From: Clostridia bacterium
GTDB lineage: Bacteria; Bacillota; Clostridia; Christensenellales; Pumilibacteraceae
Reading direction: 5' to 3'
Assembly (NCBI GenBank): GCA_017452405.1
Contig: JAFTMM010000010.1
Span: 1 to 10,057, forward strand
Length of the DNA stretch: 10,057 nucleotides
The notes below the pieces were generated by a model. That model made no database searches. It worked only from the letters and a program-made list of their open reading frames with translations, and was not told the DNA's origin. Positions 1 through 5,115 of the stretch are shown in pieces. The stretch's first letter is position 1. The number at the start of each line of letters is the position of its first letter. A program made the position numbers and the translations under genes.

Positions 1-432
1 AGCGACGTGTACGGAAGCAGGAGAAGAACGCAGGGATTGTGAAGACTGTGACGAGTACGAAACAAGAGAAGTAGAAACAAACGAACACGATTATTCGGAT
101 GAGTGGACAACAGACAAAGAAGCTACGTGTACGGAGGCGGGAAGCAAGTCCCATCACTGCAAGAACTGTAATGAAAAGACAGACGTAACGGAGATTCCGA
201 AAACTGATCATGCATATGATTCATGGACAGAGAGTAAGAAAGCGACGTGTACGGAAGCAGGAGAAGAACGCAGGGATTGTGAAGACTGTGAAGAGTATGA
301 AACAAGAGAAGTAGAAGCAAACGGGCACGATTATTCGGACGAATGGACAACAGACAAAGAAGCTACGTGTACGGAGGCGGGAAGCAAGTCACATCACTGC
401 AAGAACTGTAATGAAAAGACAGACGTAACGGA
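1..432 (+). repeat. 240-bp tandem repeat inside the surface-protein gene
   Basis: Bases 1-192 and 241-432 align without gaps with about eight differences, so the copies are roughly 96% identical. The period is 240 bp, or 80 residues, made of two unlike 120-bp half-modules. Both copies diverge abruptly after base 432, where the degenerate last module begins. Several of the differences change amino acids (for example D/E, T/A, E/G). The first copy begins at the window edge, so more copies may lie upstream. Confidence 0.9.
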
Positions 433-685
433 AGTGCAGATAAAAGAACATAAATCTAGTTCATGGATACTTGACAAAGAAGCTACAGAGGAAGAGAACG
501 GGAAAAGGCACAAAGAATGTTTGGTGTGTGGTTCAATCCTTGAAGAAGACGATATTAAATACACGAAGGTAAAACTAAATTGTAATGGGTTTGGATGTAA
601 CGGACTCTTTGATGGGGTGTTGATTCCTATAACCTCGTTTTTACTGCTTGCTTTTATTATTCGAATACTTTTCCGACGCAATTAA
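2..685 (+). CDS. C-terminal part of a cysteine-repeat surface protein with a membrane anchor (5' end outside window)
   Basis: An open frame enters from the left edge and ends at TAA 683-685. About 144 residues form alternating modules of about 40 residues that begin KEATCTEAG or KKATCTEAG. One type continues GEERRDCEDC, the other GSKSHHCKNC; each ends with a DHAYDSWTE- or EHDYSDEWT-like linker. Modules of this kind are common in extracellular proteins of gut Clostridia (from memory). A last degenerate module carries KECLVCGS. The C-terminus has CNGFGCNG, then a hydrophobic stretch of about 20 residues (LIPITSFLLLAFIIRILF) and the basic tail RRN, which suggests a membrane-spanning anchor with most of the protein outside. 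I see no LPXTG sortase motif. The paired cysteines could form disulfides or bind metal; the sequence does not decide this. Function, total length and N-terminal domains are unknown because the start lies outside the window. Confidence 0.8.
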   Translation, partial: ATCTEAGEERRDCEDCDEYETREVETNEHDYSDEWTTDKEATCTEAGSKSHHCKNCNEKTDVTEIPKTDHAYDSWTESKKATCTEAGEERRDCEDCEEYETREVEANGHDYSDEWTTDKEATCTEAGSKSHHCKNCNEKTDVTEVQIKEHKSSSWILDKEATEEENGKRHKECLVCGSILEEDDIKYTKVKLNCNGFGCNGLFDGVLIPITSFLLLAFIIRILFRRN

Positions 686-692
686 ATAACAA

Positions 693-736
693 AAACTTAA
701 AATCTCCGCTTCTTTCGAAACGGAGATTTTAAGTTT
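693..736. terminator. 16-bp perfect inverted repeat, likely bidirectional terminator
   Basis: AAACTTAAAATCTCCG at 693-708 is perfectly complementary to 721-736, with a 12-base loop. It starts 8 bases after the surface-protein stop. On the + strand the right arm ends in TTTTAAGTTT, followed by GACATTTT, so the U-run is broken. On the - strand the arm is followed by TTTTTG, a better U-tract. It probably ends transcription of the surface-protein gene and insulates metA. Its last two bases are also the first two of the metA -35 box. Confidence 0.65.
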
Positions 737-763
737 GACATTTTCCTTGCCGTGTGTTATTAT
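735..763 (+). promoter_or_regulatory. Sigma-A promoter of metA (TTGACA, 17 bp, extended TATTAT)
   Basis: TTGACA at 735-740 is a perfect -35 box. A 17-bp spacer leads to TATTAT at 758-763, five of six matches to consensus, with TG at 755-756 giving an extended -10. Transcription should start near 770, leaving a leader of only about 20 nt before the metA start. That is too short for a SAM riboswitch or T-box, so no RNA-based methionine control is visible. Confidence 0.8.
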
Positions 764-789
764 AACTATGCAGAAAAGGAGGCGGTTTT

Positions 790-1707
790 ATGCCCGTAAT
801 TATCCCCTCGGCGTTGCCTGCTAGGGAAGCGCTGGAAAAAGAGAATATTTTCGTTATGACGGACGTTCGCGCTAGGTCGCAGGAAATCCGTCCGCTTTCC
901 ATTGGACTTCTTAACCTCATGCCCAACAAGGAAGAAACCGAACTCCAGCTCCTCCGACTTATAGGCAATACGCCGTTGCAGGTCGAAGTAACCCTGCTTC
1001 AGACTGCTACGTACAAAGGCACGCACACCGACGAGGAGCATTTAAAGTCCTTTTATCTGACGCTTGACGAGGCGATTCGTAGCGGAAAGAAGTTCGACGG
1101 ACTGATCGTAACCGGCGCGCCCGTTGAGCAAATGGACTTCAAAGAGGTTAAGTATTGGGATGAAATCGTCCGCATAATGGAATGGGCGGAGCATAACGTA
1201 TACTCCACTATGTATATTTGCTGGGGCGCAATCGCGGCTATGCATTACTTCTACGGAATTGACAAGATCGCATTGGACGAGAAGCTTTCAGGCGTATACC
1301 GTCACCGCAGTCTTAACCGCTCCAACCCCCTCGTGCGCAACTTCGACGAGTATTTTAACGCGCCTCACTCCCGTCATAGCGGGGTGGATCTTGATAAGGC
1401 GCAAAGGACGGAGGGCTTGGACATTCTCGCCGTAAGCGACGAGGCGGGACTTTATCTCGCCGCAAGCTCCGACCACCGCCGTGTGTTCGTGCTTGGTCAC
1501 GGTGAATATGATAAGTTCACGCTCGACAAAGAATATAAGCGCGACACAGGTTTAGGTCGTGGTGACGTAGACGTTCCCGTCAACTATTACGGCGCAGACG
1601 GCGCTCCCGTTCTTTCCTGGCGCGCGCACTCCTCGCTCCTTATGTGTAATTGGCTGAATTATTACGTGTATCAGGCTACGCCGTATGATATAACGACTAT
1701 AAGTTAG
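790..1707 (+). CDS. metA: Homoserine O-acetyltransferase MetA
   Basis: The protein transfers an acyl group from CoA to the hydroxyl of L-homoserine, the first committed step of methionine synthesis, in the cytoplasm. It is 305 residues, the normal MetA length. The family motif NLMPNK is at about 42-47. The nucleophile Cys144 lies in MYICWGA, and the catalytic pair His237 and Glu239 lie in LGHGEYD; most members I recall have GHPEYD. The acyl-donor pocket reads GAPVE (110-113 region) with Glu113; a Glu here is linked to acetyl-CoA use and a Gly to succinyl-CoA use, so I infer the acetyl form (EC 2.3.1.31). The ATG is 7 bases after AAAAGGAGG (774-782). The gene ends in TAG at the usual family end, NWLNYYVYQ plus a short tail. 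It has its own promoter and no obvious terminator downstream. Confidence 0.95.
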   Translation: MPVIIPSALPAREALEKENIFVMTDVRARSQEIRPLSIGLLNLMPNKEETELQLLRLIGNTPLQVEVTLLQTATYKGTHTDEEHLKSFYLTLDEAIRSGKKFDGLIVTGAPVEQMDFKEVKYWDEIVRIMEWAEHNVYSTMYICWGAIAAMHYFYGIDKIALDEKLSGVYRHRSLNRSNPLVRNFDEYFNAPHSRHSGVDLDKAQRTEGLDILAVSDEAGLYLAASSDHRRVFVLGHGEYDKFTLDKEYKRDTGLGRGDVDVPVNYYGADGAPVLSWRAHSSLLMCNWLNYYVYQATPYDITTIS

Positions 1708-1729
1708 GAAGCGGAAGGCATATGTATTA

Positions 1730-1812
1730 ATGAATTGCAAACGCACAGCGTTTGCATGAATTGAACGCCGAAAAGCGTTCATGAATTGATTTGCTTTGCA
1801 AATCATGAATTG
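1730..1812. repeat. Left hairpin array: four ATGAATTG units with three hairpins
   Basis: ATGAATTG occurs at 1730, 1756, 1781 and 1805, at steps of 26, 25 and 24 bp. Each gap is a different perfect hairpin: GCAAACGC/GCGTTTGC (1737-1755, loop ACA), TGAACGC/GCGTTCA (1762-1781) and GATTTGC/GCAAATC (1788-1804, loop TTT). The octamer is constant while stems and loops vary. A further short hairpin TTATCT/AGATAA follows the last unit inside the next reading frame. Confidence 0.9.
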
Positions 1813-2112
1813 CAACCTTATCTTTGCAACGAGATAAAAGAGAATAGGAAAGGTAATATACTCGTTAATCAATTATTGAAAAGCAGTACGAGTATAGGTG
1901 CAAATATTCACGAAGGAAATTACGCAAGTAGTAAACCTGATTTTATAAATAAGTTTCAAATCGCGCTTAAAGAATTTTACGAAACAGAGTATTGGTTGGA
2001 AATATTCAAAGAAACGAATTATTTATCAGATATCGAATATTCCGAAATGTTTGGGAAATGCAGTAAGATTCGTAAGTTATTGTCTGCTTCAATCACTACG
2101 GCAAAAAAATAA
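1786..2112 (+). CDS. Four-helix-bundle protein, S23/IVP family (TIGR02436-like), N-terminus truncated and replaced by repeat
   Basis: The stretch QLLKSSTSIGANIHEG followed by SKPDFINKFQIALKEFYETEYWLEIF is the hallmark of the four-helix-bundle family first described from 23S rRNA intervening sequences (PF05635). Full-length members have about 115-125 residues and start with roughly 17 residues of helix 1 before the YKYLxxE region. Here the homology starts at about YLCNEIKEN, and everything before it is read from the hairpin array. No in-frame ATG exists upstream; the frame opens after TGA at 1762-1764. Only TTG starts are possible (1786 or 1810, both inside ATGAATTG units), and I see no ribosome binding site. 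The gene may therefore be a remnant. Base composition is visibly more AT-rich than metA and rpoB, as expected for a foreign segment. The molecular function of the family is poorly known. Confidence 0.65.
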   Translation: MICFANHELQPYLCNEIKENRKGNILVNQLLKSSTSIGANIHEGNYASSKPDFINKFQIALKEFYETEYWLEIFKETNYLSDIEYSEMFGKCSKIRKLLSASITTAKK

Positions 2113-2125
2113 AAAAAGCCCATAA

Positions 2126-2208
2126 TGATGCGCAAGCATCAATTCATGCCGAAGGCAATTCATGACAGCGAAGCTGTCAATTCATGCGCTCGTAAGAGCG
2201 CAATTCAT
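2126..2208. repeat. Right hairpin array: four CAATTCAT units with four hairpins
   Basis: CAATTCAT occurs at 2140, 2156, 2178 and 2201. The hairpins are TGATGC/GCATCA (2126-2141, loop GCAA), TGCC/GGCA (2147-2157, loop GAA), GACAGC/GCTGTC (2164-2178, loop GAA) and GCGCTC/GAGCGC (2186-2201, loop GTAA). Two of the loops fit GNRA tetraloops in the + strand RNA. The array lies in the opposite orientation to the one at 1730-1812 and ends ten bases before the response-regulator ATG. Confidence 0.9.
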
Positions 2209-2217
2209 TCAAGTATT

Positions 2218-2874
2218 ATGATTCTAATTGTTGAAGATGAAGTAAAAATAGCAAGGTTCGTGCAGTTGGAGCTCGAACACGAGGGCTACGAGGTGCGTCA
2301 TATCATTGACGGCAACAAGGCCCTTAAAAGCATACTCGAAAACGATTACGAACTAATCGTTCTTGATCTTATGCTACCTGGATTGAGCGGAACGGAAGTG
2401 CTCCGTGAGCTTCGCAAGGTCAAGGACACGCCCGTTATTATCCTTACTGCGCGTGACCGGATTATTGACAAGGTGGAAGGGCTGGACTACGGCGCTAACG
2501 ACTATATGACCAAGCCGTTTGCTATCGAAGAACTGCTTGCTCGAATCCGCGTGCATTTGAAGCGTAGCAAGGAGGGGGCAAAGCGCGTGTCTTACGGCAA
2601 ACTCGTCGTGGATTTGTCCGCTCATACCGTGACTTACGACGGCGCGACCATAGACCTTACCAAGAAAGAGTACGATCTTCTCGTTTATCTGCTTTCTCAC
2701 AGGGGTGAGGTAATGTCACGCGAAAAAACTCTTGAAGCGGTGTGGGGGTTCGACTTCTACGGCAACACCAACGTTGTAGACGTTTACGTGCGCTATCTTC
2801 GCTCCAAGATTGACGACGTGTTTGATATAAAACTCGTTCAGACGGTGCGAGGAGCAGGATACATAATTAAGTAA
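2218..2874 (+). CDS. OmpR/PhoB-family response regulator, ArlR-like
   Basis: This 218-residue DNA-binding regulator should be phosphorylated by the kinase encoded next to it and control transcription of unknown targets. The receiver domain (about 1-115) has the acidic pair Glu6-Asp7, phosphoacceptor Asp50 in IVLDLMLPG, Thr77 in ILTARD and Lys99 in YMTKPF. The winged-helix output domain (about 125-218) has LTKKEYDLLVYLL, the TNVVDVYVRYLRSKI recognition-helix region and the VRGAGYII end. The closest family I recognise is ArlR. I chose ATG 2218 because MILIVEDE is the normal receiver start. An in-frame ATG at 2125 would add 31 residues read entirely from the hairpin array, without homology. No Shine-Dalgarno sequence precedes 2218; it appears to have been separated by the inserted element. 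Confidence 0.93.
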   Translation: MILIVEDEVKIARFVQLELEHEGYEVRHIIDGNKALKSILENDYELIVLDLMLPGLSGTEVLRELRKVKDTPVIILTARDRIIDKVEGLDYGANDYMTKPFAIEELLARIRVHLKRSKEGAKRVSYGKLVVDLSAHTVTYDGATIDLTKKEYDLLVYLLSHRGEVMSREKTLEAVWGFDFYGNTNVVDVYVRYLRSKIDDVFDIKLVQTVRGAGYIIK

Positions 2875-2881
2875 TTCATTT

Positions 2882-4045
2882 ATGAGTAAATCGGAAAAGA
2901 AAAGCAATTCGTTGCCCACGTGGCAAAACGTACTTATTTGGGTATTTTTCCCGATAGGGCTTTTCCGTTTGCTGTATTTTCATCTGTCCAAGCGTTTTCG
3001 TATGGACATTTCCACAAAGACGTCACTACTCAACGGCGTGCTTTTTTTCGTTATGATAACTTCTTACGCTATCGTGGTGCTGGTGAACGTAGGCTCGGCG
3101 CTTGATAATGGCAATACGGACGACCTGCTTTTAAGACTCGTTATCATATCCGTAATAATCCTGCCCGTATTCCTTGTAATCTTCGTAGCGTACTGCACGC
3201 TAACGGGGAAAAGAATGCTCAGTCCCGTCCGTAAGATGATAAACAAAATGGACGAGATAACCGCCGAGTCACTTTCCGCGCGCCTTGATACTATGGATAC
3301 GCAGGACGAACTAATGGACCTGACCGATCGCATAAACTCCATGCTGGACGATATTGAGGAGACCTTTCAGCGTCAGCGCAACTTCGTTTCCGACGCCAGC
3401 CACGAACTCCGAACTCCTATTTCGGTAGTGCAGGGCTATTCCGACCTGCTGTCGAGGTGGGGCAAGGACGACGCGGCAGTGCTTGACGAATCGATAACGG
3501 CAATCCGCTCCGAAGCGACCAATATGCGTACCATCGTCGAACAGCTACTCTATCTTGCTAAGATAGGCAGTTTCAAGCCCAAGGCGGTTGACTTCGACCT
3601 TGCCGAAGCGGTGAGAGATATCGTAGACGGTTATGAAACGGCAGGTGTGGAGCGTCGTTTTGCGTTCTACGCGCCCGACATCATACCCATTCACGCCGAC
3701 CGCTCTCTCGTAGTTGAGCTGGTGCGCATTATAACCGACAATGCGATTAAGTACACGAAAAAGGGCGGAAGCGTACAACTAAAAGCCTTTGCGGACGAAA
3801 AAGAAGCTACCGTAACCGTTATTGATAACGGAATAGGCATATCCGAGGCGGACCTTCCGCATATCTTTGACCGCTTTTACCGTTGTGACAAAGCGCGCGA
3901 ACGCAAGAGCGGTGGAGTAGGGCTCGGTCTATCTATTGCCAAGAGTATAGTGACTACGATGGGCGGTAATATTAAGGTCACTTCCACGCTCGGATCGGGC
4001 AGTCGTTTCGTTATAAACCTGCCCATAAGAAAGGAATCCGCCTGA
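2882..4045 (+). CDS. Sensor histidine kinase, ArlS-like
   Basis: The gene starts 7 bases after the response-regulator stop, so the two are cotranscribed and probably translationally coupled; no good ribosome binding site is seen. The protein has 387 residues. Hydrophobic segments lie at about 17-35, 49-70 and 82-108, with only some 10-12 residues between the last two. A HAMP-like linker follows (about 109-162). The dimerisation domain has the phosphorylated His174 in FVSDASHELRTP. The ATPase domain shows the N box with Asn287 (DNAIKYT), the G1 box DNGIG (315-319), the F box FDRFYR (329-334) and the G2 box GGVGLGL (344-350), so it should be active. With almost no extracytoplasmic region, the signal may be sensed in or at the membrane. 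The gene ends in TGA, which fixes TGA as a stop in this genome. Confidence 0.93.
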   Translation: MSKSEKKSNSLPTWQNVLIWVFFPIGLFRLLYFHLSKRFRMDISTKTSLLNGVLFFVMITSYAIVVLVNVGSALDNGNTDDLLLRLVIISVIILPVFLVIFVAYCTLTGKRMLSPVRKMINKMDEITAESLSARLDTMDTQDELMDLTDRINSMLDDIEETFQRQRNFVSDASHELRTPISVVQGYSDLLSRWGKDDAAVLDESITAIRSEATNMRTIVEQLLYLAKIGSFKPKAVDFDLAEAVRDIVDGYETAGVERRFAFYAPDIIPIHADRSLVVELVRIITDNAIKYTKKGGSVQLKAFADEKEATVTVIDNGIGISEADLPHIFDRFYRCDKARERKSGGVGLGLSIAKSIVTTMGGNIKVTSTLGSGSRFVINLPIRKESA

Positions 4046-4121
4046 ATTTATTAAACAACTCAAAATTCGCAAGTTTTTCCTTAATTTCTTCATGTTTTTT
4101 TGAAAATTCGGTGAAATTTTG

Positions 4122-4151
4122 TTGACATTCGATCTTGAAATGTGGTAGAAT
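4122..4151 (+). promoter_or_regulatory. Orphan sigma-A promoter (TTGACA, 18 bp, extended TAGAAT)
   Basis: TTGACA at 4122-4127 is followed after 18 bp by TAGAAT at 4146-4151, with TG at 4143-4144 giving an extended -10. Transcription should start near 4158. No convincing coding region follows before the terminator at 4307-4337, so the promoter probably drives a short RNA or is the remnant of a lost gene's promoter. Confidence 0.7.
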
Positions 4152-4157
4152 GTCGGG

Positions 4158-4337
4158 TACAAGGATAAACTGATATTTTGCCCTTTTCGGTTTTATGTTA
4201 GCATGTAAAGAGCAATTCGGAATGGTAAGAATTTACCTTAAAGTGGGATTTAGAGTTGTCGAAAAAAGCCGAAAAGAAAGTAAAGTAATATCATTTTTTG
4301 CGAGCCGAGGACGCAGTTTTTTGCGTGCTCCGCTTTT
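4158..4337 (+). ncRNA. Candidate structured small RNA of about 180 nt
   Basis: The segment lies between a near-consensus promoter and an intrinsic-terminator-like hairpin. CTTTTCGG (4183-4190) pairs with CCGAAAAG (4269-4276), and the helix extends inward through a G-U pair and T-A pairs. Inside it GGTAA and TTACC form a small hairpin at about 4225-4238. I looked for signatures of SRP RNA, tmRNA and RNase P RNA and found none; 6S RNA cannot be excluded. A short leader peptide or a decayed gene would be alternatives. Confidence 0.3.
4307..4337 (+). terminator. Intrinsic terminator after the candidate small RNA
   Basis: GAG-G-ACGCA (4307-4315) pairs with TGCGT-G-CTC (4322-4330) with one G-G mismatch and a GTTTTT loop. 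CGC and a run of six T (4334-4339) follow. A second, 13-bp perfect hairpin starts at 4338. Confidence 0.55.
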
Positions 4338-4367
4338 TTCTATTTTCTTGCCAACAAGAAAATAGAA
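4338..4367. repeat. 13-bp perfect hairpin opening the second array
   Basis: TTCTATTTTCTTG (4338-4350) is perfectly complementary to 4355-4367 with loop CCAA. Its last base is the first base of the ATGAATTG at 4367, so it may be the first hairpin of the array, although it is longer and more AT-rich than the others. Confidence 0.75.
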
Positions 4368-4717
4368 TGAATTGCAAACGCAATTTGCCTTACTCAAGGC
4401 GTGAATTGCAAACGCACACTTTGCCTTACTCATAAGGCGTGAATTGCAAACGCTATCCGCGTTTGCATGAATTGACAGCTTCGCTGTCATGAATTCTCGC
4501 TTCGCTCACGCTCGCTCCATGAATTGACGCTTCGCGTCATTATGGATAAATTTTATCCGCAATGCAACCGAAGGTTGTGAGTTTTTGATTTGCGATTAGC
4601 AAATCAATTCATGAACGCCATAGGCGTTCAATTCATGCGCCGTAGGTGCAATTCATAGCGAAGCGCTATCCGCTCGCTCCATGAATTGGGCTTACGCGTC
4701 ATTATGGATAAATTTTG
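4367..4717. repeat. Gene-less ATGAATTG/CAATTCAT hairpin array
   Basis: ATGAATTG is exact at 4367, 4467, 4519 and 4681; variants are GTGAATTG at 4401 and 4439, and ATGAATTC at 4489. The reverse complement CAATTCAT is at 4605, 4629 and 4649, so orientation flips near 4540-4587. Hairpins include GCCTT/AAGGC (4387-4400), GCCTTA/TAAGGC (4423-4438), GCAAACGC/GCGTTTGC (4446-4466), GACAGC/GCTGTC (4474-4488), GACGC/GCGTC (4526-4538), GATTTGC/GCAAATC (4587-4605), GAACGCC/GGCGTTC (4613-4629) and ATAGCG/CGCTAT (4655-4669). Four stems also occur in the arrays around the four-helix-bundle gene, with different loops in three of them. No gene lies between the two arms. Confidence 0.88.
4511..4716 (+). repeat. 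Pair of 44-bp direct repeats, 162 bp apart
   Basis: Bases 4511-4554 and 4673-4716 align without gaps with five mismatches. Both begin CTCGCTCCATGAATTG and end in ATTATGGATAAATTTT. The first copy closes a GGATAAA/TTTATCC hairpin; the second continues differently. The pair suggests local duplication or recombination inside the array. Confidence 0.85.
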
Positions 4718-4720
4718 TGA

Positions 4721-4799
4721 GATCCTATCGCTTCGCTCTAGGATGACGGAGAAAGGTGCTCAGGATGACAGGTAGATCCTTCGACAAGCTCAGGATGAC
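4721..4799. repeat. AGGATGAC repeat patch with hairpins
   Basis: AGGATGAC occurs at 4740, 4762 and 4792. ATCCTA (4722-4727) pairs with TAGGAT (4739-4744), and ATCCT (4776-4780) with AGGAT (4792-4796); the loops contain TCGCTTCGCTC and TCGACAAGCTC. Sequences of the form ATCCTTCGACAAGCTCAGGAT are familiar to me as dispersed intergenic repeats in many bacterial genomes. The middle unit is degenerate. This family differs from the ATGAATTG arrays it abuts. Confidence 0.75.
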
Positions 4800-4834
4800 G
4801 AGAACGTAGCAAGCCCCTGCCCTACAATATAACG

Positions 4835-4840
4835 TATAAT
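4835..4840 (+). promoter_or_regulatory. Possible -10 box for the rpoB transcript
   Basis: TATAAT at 4835-4840 is a perfect -10 box just upstream of the structured leader, but no -35 box lies at the right distance and there is no TG extension. It is the best candidate I found for an rpoBC promoter between the repeats and the gene; transcription may also read in from further upstream. Confidence 0.3.
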
Positions 4841-4856
4841 TCAAAAAAGTACGACA

Positions 4857-4981
4857 AGTTACTCATCACGTTTAAAAGACCTTAAAGGCGTTCTAGGAGA
4901 GTCCGAGAACCCACCGCAAGGGGTCTCGGCGCTTTTTGTCAAACTTTTTAGCGCATAAAAAGTTTGTAATGCCAAGTAACT
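4857..4981 (+). promoter_or_regulatory. Structured rpoB leader, attenuator candidate
   Basis: AGTTACT (4857-4863) can pair with AGTAACT (4975-4981), enclosing two hairpins: the attenuator-like stem at 4884-4937 and a perfect 11-bp hairpin (4940-4950 with 4956-4966, loop GCGCA). The arrangement resembles an autoregulatory leader such as those upstream of ribosomal-protein or rpoB genes, but I cannot assign it to a known family by eye. Confidence 0.4.
4884..4937 (+). terminator. Attenuator-like intrinsic terminator in the rpoB leader
   Basis: CCGAGA-A-CCC (4903-4912) pairs with GGG-TCTCGG (4921-4929) with one bulged A. Outside it AAAGGCG (4884-4890) can pair with CGCTTTT (4930-4936) through one G-U pair. 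The stem is followed directly by TTTTT (4933-4937). It lies about 210 nt upstream of rpoB, so it would stop leader transcripts before the gene unless an alternative fold forms. Confidence 0.5.
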
Positions 4982-5006
4982 ATAAACGAAACCTCACTTA
5001 TCTATA

Positions 5007-5028
5007 TTCAATAAGCTGGCTTATGGAA
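5007..5028 (+). other. Leader hairpin upstream of rpoB
   Basis: TTC-A-ATAAG (5007-5015) pairs with CTTAT-G-GAA (5020-5028) with one A-G mismatch and a CTGG loop. It has no U-tract, so it is not a terminator. A role in the leader fold is possible. Confidence 0.35.
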
Positions 5029-5115
5029 ACCTTATATAACAAATAAATGATTATAAAAACGCTTCCATATTAGGTGCTGTGAGCAAAAATCTTAATTTTA
5101 GTAAAATAAGTTTTA

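Larger units (their letters stand above)
1730..2212 (+). mobile_element. Putative small mobile element: four-helix-bundle gene between inverted hairpin arrays
   Basis: The unit is about 483 bp. The left array carries four ATGAATTG octamers, and the right array four CAATTCAT octamers, the exact reverse complement, so the ends are inverted repeats in character. Between them is one small AT-rich gene of the S23/IVP four-helix-bundle family. GTATTA occurs directly before the left array (1724-1729) and four bases beyond the last right octamer (2213-2218), compatible with a 6-bp target duplication. Joining the flanks at one GTATTA places GGAAGG (1713-1718) ten bases before the ATG of the response regulator. 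No transposase, integrase or reverse transcriptase is encoded. The design recalls RAYT genes between inverted REP palindromes; mobility is my inference. Confidence 0.5.

Noticed and set aside
764..790. SAM riboswitch or T-box controlling metA
   Set aside because: The promoter leaves only about 20 nt of leader, and no such fold lies between the promoter and the gene.
1730..2208. CRISPR array
   Set aside because: The constant part is only 8 bp, the intervals are palindromic and of unequal length, the two halves are inverted, and no cas gene is near.
2125..2217. N-terminal extension of the response regulator from ATG 2125
   Set aside because: The 31 residues come entirely from the hairpin array, there is no ribosome binding site, and the receiver fold starts normally at 2218.
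4240..4260. MraZ-type box (AAAGTGGG)
   Set aside because: Only one clear copy is present, the possible second is degenerate, and no mraZ or cell-wall gene follows.
4195..4365. 56-codon open frame after the orphan promoter
   Set aside because: No ribosome binding site, no recognisable homology, and it reads through the terminator and the next hairpin.
4233..4490. 85-codon frame on the - strand
   Set aside because: It reads through the hairpin array and the terminator and shows no homology.
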